This document shows positions 1-5,908 of a DNA stretch of 6,454 nt, one piece after another (the stretch's first letter is position 1; the number at the start of each line of letters is the position of its first letter). The stretch covers positions 1 to 6,454 of the forward strand of contig CAKUYZ010000096.1 of NCBI GenBank assembly GCA_934717675.1. Direction: 5' to 3'. Source of the DNA: an uncultured Bacteroidales bacterium (lineage in GTDB: Bacteria > Bacteroidota > Bacteroidia > Bacteroidales > Marinilabiliaceae). A program made the translations under genes and the position numbers. Below the pieces are notes generated by a model. The model ran no database searches and had not been told where the DNA came from. It worked only from the letters and a program-made list of their open reading frames with translations.

Positions 1-187
1 CTACAAAGCCTGCTGGATTGAAAGTGACGACGAGGCCGAGCTGGCCGAATTCAAGAAGCGCAAAGTGCAGTATCTGGCAAAAGACAAAGACGGGCGCGAC
101 GTCTTCTTGGCCGAGAGCAACTTCATGCTTCAGATGGCGCAGCAAGACTTCAAAAACATCCGCTTCCACTTCTCTAGCGAGTTTTAA
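1..187 (+). CDS. 3' end of an unrecognised protein gene (partial)
   Basis: This is an open reading frame that enters from the left edge (first full codon at position 2) and stops with TAA at 185-187, giving the last 61 residues. They are charged and soluble-looking, with an acidic stretch (ESDDEAELAEF) followed by a basic one (KKRKVQYL) and the ending NIRFHFSSEF. There is no membrane segment or motif that I can assign to a family. The next gene begins only 24 nt downstream on the same strand, so the two may be co-transcribed. That the frame codes is supported by the absence of stops, the codon choice (GCC, GAG, AAG, CTG, as in the next gene) and the short spacing. The function cannot be called from this fragment. 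Confidence 0.7.
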   Translation, partial: YKACWIESDDEAELAEFKKRKVQYLAKDKDGRDVFLAESNFMLQMAQQDFKNIRFHFSSEF

Positions 188-211
188 CCAACGACCACTC
201 CCCCCACCTCC

Positions 212-1873
212 ATGACCCGCAACGCAGCCACACGAATGGCACTGGCCATCTCCCTGGCCACAGCACCGGCTCCGCAGACAGCCCTCGGGGCCGTTGGCGG
301 CAACACCGTGGACAGTTTGCTGGCCATAATAGACACCACCGAGACGCACGACGCCGCAGCCACAGCCAACGAGTTTTTCGCCGAACTGAGCCGCGAGAAA
401 GTGACGGACAGCCAAATGGTGTTTTCATCCACCACCCCCGCAAATAATTTGCGGGGACTTGTATGGTTCTGGGCGGCGGAATATTACTTTGCCAGAGGTG
501 AATATGCCGCCACGCTGGACTATTGCGACCGCGCCCTGCCGATGCTAGCGCAAGGGCATGACCGACAGACAGAAGGGGACTGCCTGACGCTACAGACCGT
601 GAGTCACTCCATAAGGCAGGAGTGGGACGACGCCATACTGACAGCCACACGCGCCGTGGCCTTGGCTCGCGAGGAGCAAGACAGCTGCATGCTGTGCTCC
701 GCACTGAGTTCCATGGCATCAATAATGGTGGCGCAAGGCGACCTGAAAAAGGCCGAGACATATTTGGACGAGGCTCTCGGGTGTGAGAAATTCCTGACCG
801 ATGCCATGAAACGTTGCCGTTTTTTCGGCATTGCCAACACCGTGAATTGCGCACTTCGTCGCGACGCCCTGGCGTTGAGCTTTGCTGAAGACGGAATAGC
901 AGAGGCGGAGAAGAGCGGCAACGAGTGCCTCAAAGGCATGGCGCTGATACGCAAAGGGGCGGCACTCACAAACATGCGCCAATATGAGCGCGCGAAAGAG
1001 TGCCTGCGCAAGGCCGCAGAGATATTCCGCAACGATGGTAACAGTTATCAGCTAGGCGTGTGCAGCAACGCAATGGGAGACATATTGCTGAGGCAAGGAG
1101 ACGCCGAGGCTGCCTCTGGCTGTTTTTGCGAGGCCGCGGCGGTCTTCAGAAGACACGGCGACACTCTCAACCAGTGCCGCGCACTGATGGGCCTATACAA
1201 ATCGACACCGGCGGACAAAGAGCAGGCCAAGGCGGAAATCGCAGCCCAATATGACCAACTGGCCGAGAAATATAACGGCGGCCTTGACGCCGGACGACGC
1301 CAAGGCCCCAGACTTCGCTCTGTGGAGGAGACAGAGACTAAGGAACGCCACCGGACTCTGGTGAGCGTGGCCGAGTTGCTGGGCGTGTTGCTGCTCGTTG
1401 GCCTGGGCATAGCCACAGCGGTGCACTTCTTGCGCAAGAAGAGACGAAACGCGGGACTGCGCCACGCCATTCGGCGCACAACGATAATCTTGGCCAGATG
1501 GCTGATGCCACGCTCATCATCCGCTAGCGCGCTGACTGAGTCTGACCGCACATTCCTCACCAGACTGACAAGGGAAGTGCGCCTCGCCATGAAAAACAAT
1601 CAGAAGGTTGAAGAAAAAGCCATTGCCTCAAGGATGCGCATCAGGCCGTCACAACTGCGCCTGCGGACGTTCAACATTGTTGGCGAGGGGGCTGACACCT
1701 ACATAATGAAACTGCGCATTGCCAGAGCGCGCCAGCTTATGGACAATACGGACAGCGCCACAAAAGAAGTGGCCCAAAGTTGCGGGTATTCCGAATACAA
1801 AGATTTTGAAGAAGATTTCGAGACCGTCATGAACATGACCCCCGCAGCATATAAGAAGCAACGCGGGGCATAG
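212..1873 (+). CDS. Transmembrane TPR-repeat AraC-type transcriptional regulator
   Basis: The protein has 553 residues. Seen: residues 1-27 resemble a short signal sequence (R3 and R8, hydrophobic 9-17, possible cleavage after ALG at 24-26). Helical TPR-like repeats follow at about 84-110, 131-157, 163-190, 242-277 and 281-317. A hydrophobic segment lies at about 383-407, flanked by HR and RKKRR. A C-terminal domain (about 455-553) carries the AraC HTH signature: IARARQLM, then KEVAQSCGYSEYKDF, then FETVMNMTPAAYKK. Known: membrane-tethered TPR/HTH regulators are common in Bacteroidota. Inference: TPRs outside the cytoplasm sense a ligand or protein and the internal HTH domain binds DNA. Thirteen Cys residues lie in the sensor part (105-322). 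The start is the first ATG after the upstream stop; no clear SD is seen, and ATG 236 (residue 9) is an alternative. Targets are unknown. Confidence 0.85.
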   Translation: MTRNAATRMALAISLATAPAPQTALGAVGGNTVDSLLAIIDTTETHDAAATANEFFAELSREKVTDSQMVFSSTTPANNLRGLVWFWAAEYYFARGEYAATLDYCDRALPMLAQGHDRQTEGDCLTLQTVSHSIRQEWDDAILTATRAVALAREEQDSCMLCSALSSMASIMVAQGDLKKAETYLDEALGCEKFLTDAMKRCRFFGIANTVNCALRRDALALSFAEDGIAEAEKSGNECLKGMALIRKGAALTNMRQYERAKECLRKAAEIFRNDGNSYQLGVCSNAMGDILLRQGDAEAASGCFCEAAAVFRRHGDTLNQCRALMGLYKSTPADKEQAKAEIAAQYDQLAEKYNGGLDAGRRQGPRLRSVEETETKERHRTLVSVAELLGVLLLVGLGIATAVHFLRKKRRNAGLRHAIRRTTIILARWLMPRSSSASALTESDRTFLTRLTREVRLAMKNNQKVEEKAIASRMRIRPSQLRLRTFNIVGEGADTYIMKLRIARARQLMDNTDSATKEVAQSCGYSEYKDFEEDFETVMNMTPAAYKKQRGA

Positions 1874-1886
1874 AACCGCTCGCCAA

Positions 1887-2450
1887 TCACAAGATGGCCA
1901 AACAAAGCGGCGTGTTTGAAGCGCAACGCAGCTCGTCACGCCACCTTTTGTCAAAGCCGAGCATTGAGGCCACCAGCGCAGAAGACCAGCAAGACATAAG
2001 CTTACGCATTCCGTCAGCCGCCGCGGCGTAGGCTTCCATCTCTCGCCCTATGGCCTCGTCATAGTGAGGCAACGAGGCGCATTGCGAAATGTAAAGCGCT
2101 CCGCAGCGCACCTCATCATAACGCTCGCAGGCCACATTGAGCATTCGCCACACCTCCACCAGAACCTTGTTTTGGCTCACGATGGTGTTGAAATCGGTCA
2201 ACGAAGAGCGGCGACCACCCTCAATCAAATCGAGCATCAGCTTACCATCTGACGCAGAACATCTGAAAATGCCGCGGGCCAAGCCTTCCATAGCATCCCA
2301 CCTAGCATTTATCAAGATGGCCATCTGATGAATGGAGTCGCCACACTGCTCGTCCAAACTAGTCAACCTTCTTTGGACCGCAAGCACATACACCCCCACC
2401 AAGACAGCGGCAAGCACGAAGACCAATGCAAAAACTAACGAAAGATCCAT
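1887..2450 (-). CDS. LemA-family small membrane protein
   Basis: The protein has 187 residues, close to the usual size of LemA proteins. Seen: a hydrophobic N-terminal segment at about 4-24, followed by QRR, then a long helical soluble domain. INARWDAMEGL (47-57) sits where LemA proteins carry their RRYDLIPNL-like motif, and SALVASMLGF (157-166) matches the C-terminal VAxMFGF-type motif of the family. Overall it is a diverged member. The precise role of LemA proteins is not settled. Inference: it is anchored in the inner membrane with its coiled domain on one side. A longer reading from TTG 2492 is possible, but ATG 2450 has an AGAAGG ribosome binding site 5 nt upstream and puts the membrane segment at the N-terminus, so I chose it. 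The gene converges on the regulator gene with only 13 nt between the stops. Confidence 0.78.
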   Translation of the reverse strand: MDLSLVFALVFVLAAVLVGVYVLAVQRRLTSLDEQCGDSIHQMAILINARWDAMEGLARGIFRCSASDGKLMLDLIEGGRRSSLTDFNTIVSQNKVLVEVWRMLNVACERYDEVRCGALYISQCASLPHYDEAIGREMEAYAAAADGMRKLMSCWSSALVASMLGFDKRWRDELRCASNTPLCLAIL

Positions 2451-2455
2451 AGCAA

Positions 2456-2461
2456 CCTTCT
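2456..2461 (-). promoter_or_regulatory. Shine-Dalgarno site of the LemA-family gene
   Basis: On the minus strand this reads AGAAGG, 5 nt before ATG 2450. It decides the start in favour of 2450 over the upstream TTG at 2492. Clear SD sites are the exception among the genes here; the only stronger one is before B1. Confidence 0.6.
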
Positions 2462-2499
2462 GTGTTCGCCCTAAAAGTATATCAACATCCAATCGTCCG

Positions 2500-2527
2500 C
2501 AAATCTTTTCAACAACTTTTTACCAAA
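2500..2527 (-). promoter_or_regulatory. Weak candidate promoter for the LemA-family gene
   Basis: Read on the minus strand, AAGATTTG (2507 to 2500) matches the Bacteroidota -7 consensus TAnnTTTG except at the first base. A TTTG (2527 to 2524) lies 16 nt upstream of it as a possible -33 element. The usual spacing is about 19-21 nt, so the fit is imperfect. The distance to ATG 2450 would allow a short leader. Confidence 0.25.
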
Positions 2528-2539
2528 TGCGCAATATAA

Positions 2540-2594
2540 GTGACGAACGGCATAAATCATCGTAAGAAATTATGCAAAATCGGTGACGAACGGC
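2540..2594. repeat. 12-nt direct repeat upstream of the LemA-family gene
   Basis: GTGACGAACGGC occurs exactly at 2540-2551 and again at 2583-2594, 43 nt start to start (about four helical turns). Both copies lie upstream of the candidate promoter of the minus-strand LemA-family gene and downstream of the kinase terminator. Two phased direct repeats in non-coding DNA suit a binding site for a dimeric activator such as an AraC-type protein, but this is inference. Confidence 0.5.
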
Positions 2595-2648
2595 TTTATT
2601 TAGATTAGCATCAGTTTCATCACTCCAACCCGCACTCACAAAAGACAA

Positions 2649-2680
2649 GCCCCGCCCTCCGAAAAACGGAGAGCGGGGGC
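2649..2680 (-). terminator. Rho-independent terminator of the ROK kinase gene
   Basis: A GC-rich hairpin has a left arm at 2649-2661 and a right arm at 2667-2680, a 5-nt loop (A on plus, T on minus), one bulge and one mismatch. On the minus strand it starts 28 nt after the kinase stop codon and is followed by TTGTCTTTTG, a moderate T-rich tail. It separates the kinase transcript from the LemA-family gene, so the two minus-strand genes are probably not one operon. Confidence 0.8.
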
Positions 2681-2708
2681 CTTTAATTATGATGCCCAAG
2701 GCACCGGC

Positions 2709-3686
2709 TTACATCACAAGGGCGGAAGCGCCAACGATGGCAGCGTCACCTCGCTTGAGCGATGAAGGCAGAATCTTCGCCTTGCCGCGGAAGATGGTGA
2801 GAAGATACTTATCGAGGTTCTTGCGAATGGGGTCGAAGAGCATATCGCCCGCAGCCGTGGGCCCGCCAAAGAGGAATATGGCCTCGGGGCTGGTGTGGCA
2901 TATGGCGTTGGCTATGCCTTGCGCCAGATAATCTCCCGTCTTGTCAAAGACCATAAGGGCAATCTTGTCTCCCTTGACGGCGGCCTCGTATATATCCTTG
3001 CTTTCAAGCTCGGCAAAAGACTTTTGCGCAAGCAGGCTGTCTGTAGCATTATATTCCGTCATGAGCTCAAAAGCCGTGCGCTTCATACCGCCAGCGGAGC
3101 AATAAGCCTCAAGGTGGCCGCGGATGCCGCATCCGCACATACGCCCGCCAGGCACAAGCATGGTGTGGCCACACTCGCCAGCGAAGCCGTCATGGCCATA
3201 GACCAGTTTGCCGTCTACGACAAGGCCAGAGCCGACACCCGTGCCGAGGGTGAACATGACGAAATTCTTCATGCCCCTGGCTCCGCCATAGACCATCTCG
3301 CCCATAGTGGCGGCGTTGGCATCGTTGGTCATGACAATCTTAGGCATGTCGGGGAATTGCGCCTTGAGCAGGTCTACAAGAGGCACGATGCCCTTGAAAG
3401 AGAGGTTCGGGGCGTACTCTATGGTGCCTTTGTAGTAGTTGGCGTTTGGCGCACCGAGGCCGATGCCGGCAAACGTCACATCGGGGTTGAGCTTCGTCAC
3501 GTCAGAGATAAGGTCGCGTATGGCCTTTGCCATCTCCACCGCATAGAGGTTTGCGTCGCCATGCTTAGGGGTCGAGATGTTGGTCTTTACAAGCACGTTA
3601 CCCTCAGCGTCCACAACGCCGATGGCCGTATTCGTGCCGCCAATATCGACACCTAGCGACACTGTTTTTTTCATACTATCTGTCAT
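2709..3686 (-). CDS. ROK-family sugar kinase, probably glucokinase
   Basis: The protein has 325 residues, full length for a ROK kinase; it would phosphorylate a hexose (glucose or a related sugar) with ATP in the cytoplasm. Seen: the N-terminal phosphate-binding motif DIGGT (14-18), NDAN (121-124) with D122 as the likely catalytic base, GTGVGSG (148-154), and GECGH (170-174), in which E171 is expected to touch the sugar and H174 to bind zinc. The ROK zinc motif follows at 184-193 as CGCGIRGHLE. The third zinc cysteine of the usual CxCGxxGCxE is His191 here, while Glu193 is kept. FGG (273-275) fits the second nucleotide-binding part. Sugar specificity cannot be fixed from sequence; N-acetylmannosamine or fructose kinases share the fold. 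The start is ATG 3686 with no SD; ATG 3674 (MKK) is an alternative. The gene is monocistronic: its own terminator lies downstream and its own leader upstream. Confidence 0.92.
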   Translation of the reverse strand: MTDSMKKTVSLGVDIGGTNTAIGVVDAEGNVLVKTNISTPKHGDANLYAVEMAKAIRDLISDVTKLNPDVTFAGIGLGAPNANYYKGTIEYAPNLSFKGIVPLVDLLKAQFPDMPKIVMTNDANAATMGEMVYGGARGMKNFVMFTLGTGVGSGLVVDGKLVYGHDGFAGECGHTMLVPGGRMCGCGIRGHLEAYCSAGGMKRTAFELMTEYNATDSLLAQKSFAELESKDIYEAAVKGDKIALMVFDKTGDYLAQGIANAICHTSPEAIFLFGGPTAAGDMLFDPIRKNLDKYLLTIFRGKAKILPSSLKRGDAAIVGASALVM

Positions 3687-3704
3687 TACTGTTAATATTA
3701 TTGG

Positions 3705-3763
3705 GGCTTAGATTTGCCGCAAGCCTACACCGCGAGCCGCCTCCACAGGCTTATTGCGAAGCC
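3705..3763 (-). promoter_or_regulatory. Possible structured leader of the kinase gene
   Basis: Four short segments alternate in complementarity. In plus coordinates they are GGCTT 3705-3709, AAGCCT 3721-3726, AGGCTT 3747-3752 and AAGCC 3759-3763. In the kinase transcript, neighbouring pairs 1:2, 2:3 and 3:4 can each form, but not all at once, as in attenuator-type leaders. The last segment lies about 18 nt before the ATG. The arms are only 5-6 bp, so chance is a real alternative. No known riboswitch is recognised. Confidence 0.3.
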
Positions 3764-3797
3764 ACAAAGGCCGGCGACACAAGTGGGACAAGCACCA

Positions 3798-3805
3798 CAA
3801 AGATA
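3798..3805 (-). promoter_or_regulatory. Candidate -7 promoter element of the kinase gene
   Basis: On the minus strand this reads TATCTTTG, an exact match to the Bacteroidota -7 consensus TAnnTTTG. A good TTTG -33 element at the expected 19-21 nt is not seen. Transcription from here would give a leader of about 100 nt before ATG 3686. Confidence 0.45.
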
Positions 3806-3995
3806 GCAAATAGGCGAACAATAATTTAGATTTTTTGTGCGTATCACGCATAGTTTGACGAATATCACCCGAACACGGCCTCACACTTCTCGCCCTGTCA
3901 TTTTGACGCAGTCATGACAAAAAGGCGCATTGTGACTTTTGGCATGCACTTTGCGCTGAGTATTGTATCGGCTTAGAGCCGCTAATTTTTACCTT
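3806..3995. other. Intergenic region between the kinase promoter and the A/B cluster
   Basis: No gene is seen. The kinase and A1 diverge from here. The region holds the inverted repeat TGCGT-ATC-ACGCA (3838-3850), the 6-bp inverted repeat TGTCAT (3896-3901) and ATGACA (3914-3919) with a 12-nt loop, and the palindrome GTCATGAC (3911-3918). TTTGACG occurs at 3854-3860 and 3902-3908. These are candidate operators. A promoter for A1 must lie here if the cluster starts at A1; GACTTTTG at 3934-3941 is one mismatch from the -7 consensus but lacks a -33 partner. Confidence 0.4.
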
Positions 3996-4316
3996 ATGCT
4001 CAGAACTACAAGTTTCAAGGCCTCCACCAGGCCGCTCGCCCCCCAAAAAAGGCTATGGAATCCCTTACGAACCCGTTGGGAAACGCAAAAATTATTCTCG
4101 CTGTTTTACGACAGGCACTACACCCCCGAAGAGCTGAGATTTGTGCACAAAAACGCCATACTTGCGCACAAAGAGTTACGCACGGCTCTCAAAAGGATAA
4201 AGGTAAACACCCTAAAGAAATGGATGCAGCGTGCGCTAGATCACTGCGAACCGGCGGCCAACCTTATGAGTAACAACTTCTTCATGCTGCGCAGGAGGTC
4301 CTTATGGGAAGAGTGA
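3996..4316 (+). CDS. A1: small basic protein, family A of a repeated two-gene module
   Basis: I do not recognise this 106-residue protein. It is strongly basic (about 22 K/R against 9 D/E by hand count), has no signal peptide or membrane segment, and is probably helical after residue 42. Its core, ETQKLFSLF then RHYTPEELR (29-48), is nearly repeated in A3 (ETQRMFSLF, RHYSPRELR), and a more distant version is in A2. Counted from the R ending the core, L at +13 and A at +16 are kept in all three. The start ATG 3996 is preferred over an in-frame TTG at 3963 because A3 also begins with a Met a few residues before an FKA tripeptide (A1 7-9, A3 6-8). The last 13 nt overlap B1, and the B1 ribosome binding site lies inside this gene, so the two are probably translated together. 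Confidence 0.75.
   Translation: MLRTTSFKASTRPLAPQKRLWNPLRTRWETQKLFSLFYDRHYTPEELRFVHKNAILAHKELRTALKRIKVNTLKKWMQRALDHCEPAANLMSNNFFMLRRRSLWEE
4019..4033 (+). other. Inverted repeat just after the A1 start
   Basis: GGCCT and AGGCC flank a 5-nt loop, beginning 23 nt after the A of the A1 start codon. Comparable inverted repeats sit near the starts of A2 and A3. On its own a 5-bp stem is weak evidence. Confidence 0.3.
4293..4298 (+). promoter_or_regulatory. Strong Shine-Dalgarno site of B1
   Basis: AGGAGG lies 5 nt before ATG 4304, inside the end of A1. It is the only full-strength SD seen in the window and supports both the B1 start and coupled translation of A1 and B1. Confidence 0.75.
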
Positions 4317-4903
4317 ACAAGATAGAGCTATATGACAAGCTCTGTGGCGAGCTGTGGTCACGAGTCTGCGACGAGGATCTGAAAGAGCCTATGATCGAGG
4401 CTCTTTGGTTCTGCGGCGAGGAAATCATAGACGATATGAACGAAAGGTTGCTCCTTATATTACTGAACGAGGACGAGAGTTGCAGATACGTCCGCACACT
4501 GCTAAGACGGGAGCGGCGGGGAGAGAGATGCGTGCCAGACTACTTGTGGGTGGGAGTGGGGAAATGGATGACCAACATAGCGAAGAAACTGACAGGCGAA
4601 GCGGAGTATCTGGAACACGGCCCAACGAGACATGAGGCCATGCTCGAGCAAGAGCGAGCTAAACTTCTAGACAGAGCCCGAAACCTTCGCGAATGCGCCA
4701 AACGAAGATGCATGATTTACAAATGCAACCAAATTACCAACGAACTGGACGACTGCTCAACTTTCGGATACCTCAACGAGTCTGGCTTCATCAGATTGTA
4801 CTTCGGAAGGAAAGACCCCACTGACAGTCAATTCGCCGCCGCACTGCGAGACCTGGCCGGCAAACTCTTGGAATACGCAACCAAATTCATGGCAATCGAT
4901 TAA
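4304..4903 (+). CDS. B1: about 200-residue protein, family B of the repeated module
   Basis: I do not recognise this 199-residue protein. It is soluble and mostly helical by appearance, slightly acidic (about 36 D/E against 32 K/R), with no signal or membrane segment. It is a paralogue of B2. Shared blocks, in order, are KI-E-L-YDK (6-12), RERRGERCVPDYLW (69-82) followed by G-x-W, an EA/E element near 99-104, and ALRDLA (180-185) with a following helix. ALRDLA falls at the same residue numbers in B2. B1 has nine Cys, including C131-x4-C136-x4-C141, but B2 has only one, so a conserved metal site is unlikely. The start is fixed by the AGGAGG upstream and by alignment to B2. It overlaps A1 by 13 nt, and A2 follows within 27 nt. 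Confidence 0.82.
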   Translation: MGRVNKIELYDKLCGELWSRVCDEDLKEPMIEALWFCGEEIIDDMNERLLLILLNEDESCRYVRTLLRRERRGERCVPDYLWVGVGKWMTNIAKKLTGEAEYLEHGPTRHEAMLEQERAKLLDRARNLRECAKRRCMIYKCNQITNELDDCSTFGYLNESGFIRLYFGRKDPTDSQFAAALRDLAGKLLEYATKFMAID

Positions 4904-4930
4904 ACAGACATGATGATAAAGATCAAAACA

Positions 4931-5263
4931 ATGCGCCACAACGGCTTTGGAAAGCCATGGCGCGCCATATGCCACAAACATACGCCATACCGAAATGGCA
5001 GGGCGAAACGCCATCCAAGATTAGACATCATAAGATACACCAATGCGTTCTCAAAGACCAAGCGAAGAGTATTCAGATACCCAAAATTCAACGACGTAGA
5101 CTACCCGCCCGAAGTATTGAGAGAAGCATACAATGCATTAGCCAGGGTATGCGACAACTTAGCGAACGCAAAAGAGTTCGGGAACGCAGACGCAATGAAA
5201 TGGCGGATAAGCGAGATAAGTGGAGACCTCCTTAATACAATATCCGCCCTGGGGAAAAAGTAA
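4931..5263 (+). CDS. A2: diverged family A protein
   Basis: This is a 110-residue basic protein of unknown function. At first sight it is unlike A1, but the spacing of its core matches: FNDVDYPPEVLR (53-64), then L77 at +13, A80 at +16 and a KW pair at 90-91 (A1 has KW at 75-76). Before this lies a longer, Arg/Lys-rich N-terminal part. ATG 4931 is chosen because it gives an MRH start like A3 with F at residue 6; in-frame ATGs at 4910 and 4913 would add 7 or 6 residues and leave only 6-9 nt after the B1 stop. None has a good SD. It sits between B1 and B2, 51 nt before B2, as the A partner of the second unit. Confidence 0.7.
   Translation: MRHNGFGKPWRAICHKHTPYRNGRAKRHPRLDIIRYTNAFSKTKRRVFRYPKFNDVDYPPEVLREAYNALARVCDNLANAKEFGNADAMKWRISEISGDLLNTISALGKK
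4943..4968 (+). other. Overlapping palindromes just after the A2 start
   Basis: GGCTT-TGGA-AAGCC (4943-4956) can form a hairpin. It overlaps the palindrome GCCATGGC (4954-4961) and the 12-bp perfect palindrome ATGGCGCGCCAT (4957-4968). The set begins 12 nt after the A2 start codon. A1 and A3 carry hairpin-forming repeats in the same part of the gene. Confidence 0.4.
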
Positions 5264-5314
5264 AAGAGAAAGATCATATGCAAGAACATAAGACACGACA
5301 AAAACTTGCTCGGC

Positions 5315-5908
5315 ATGGAAAAGATTAAGGTATATGACAAGTTTATCAAAGACCTGGGGCAATACTATCGACACCATTCAAACCACGTGGAGCAAATGGC
5401 TTTCGCACTGGAATATTGCCACCGAGAGGCCATCAAGCGCAAGGATAAGGAGATGCTCCGCCTAATGATTTTAGACAAGTCACCCTACCCTATGACCACG
5501 GCCATGATGGAGCGCGAGAGAGGCGGCGAGAGGCTCGTCCCAGATTATGTGTGGAAAGCCATGGGGACGTGGATAAGATTTCAGACTGACTGGTGGCTCA
5601 GAGAGGCGAAAGCCTTCGAACGGCCCAAAGGGATCACGGAGGATGAGGAAAAGGAGCTGCACATAATTCAGGAGAAATTGCGCAAAGGCAAGGGAACCAA
5701 AGAAGAGTTACTGGAGTTGCGATGGAGAGCGAATGAACTGGATCCCAGACATCGCGAAATACAGCTCGGCTACGCTGAGTTTGTGAGCAGTTTCTATTTC
5801 CGGCATGAGTATTTCAAAGGCCATATGCCATCCTACAAAGCACATGCCAGAGCCTTGCGCGACCTCGCCGCGAGGTTCTTGAAATTCGCCGATCTATTTG
5901 AGGTGTAG
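5315..5908 (+). CDS. B2: family B protein, paralogue of B1
   Basis: This is a 197-residue protein of unknown function, soluble, charged and largely helical. The blocks shared with B1 are KI-K-V-YDK (3-9), RERGGERLVPDYVW (67-80) followed by G-T-W, an EAKAFE element (97-102), and ALRDLA (180-185), near a hydrophobic C-terminal helix. Overall identity outside these blocks is low, so the duplication is old or the family evolves fast. ATG 5315 is preferred over TTG 5306 because it aligns with the B1 N-terminus; no good SD is seen. The middle part (105-150) is rich in E, K and R and looks like a coiled or extended helix. A non-coding gap of 312 nt follows. Confidence 0.82.
   Translation: MEKIKVYDKFIKDLGQYYRHHSNHVEQMAFALEYCHREAIKRKDKEMLRLMILDKSPYPMTTAMMERERGGERLVPDYVWKAMGTWIRFQTDWWLREAKAFERPKGITEDEEKELHIIQEKLRKGKGTKEELLELRWRANELDPRHREIQLGYAEFVSSFYFRHEYFKGHMPSYKAHARALRDLAARFLKFADLFEV

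Noticed and set aside
174..854. Long open frame on the minus strand (226 codons) across the start of the regulator gene
   Set aside because: It lies opposite a well-supported gene with TPR features, is rich in R, W and P as expected for the antisense of GC-rich codons, and has no family motif.
1048..1599. Minus-strand open frame of 183 codons
   Set aside because: It is antisense to the TPR, membrane and linker part of the regulator and has low-complexity S/A/R content and no recognisable domain.
2451..2492. TTG start for the LemA-family protein
   Set aside because: ATG 2450 has an SD at 5 nt and puts the membrane segment at the N-terminus; the extension is polar and would place residues before it without reason.
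2895..3656. Plus-strand open frame of 253 codons opposite the kinase
   Set aside because: The minus strand encodes a complete ROK kinase with all motifs; this frame mirrors it and its protein has no plausible domain.
3963..3995. TTG start for A1, 11 codons upstream of ATG 3996
   Set aside because: ATG 3996 aligns with the A3 start (Met, then FKA), and the extension has no SD and no counterpart in A3.
4354..4635. Open frame of 93 codons within B1 in another frame
   Set aside because: It lies wholly inside B1, whose frame is supported by a strong SD and by homology with B2.
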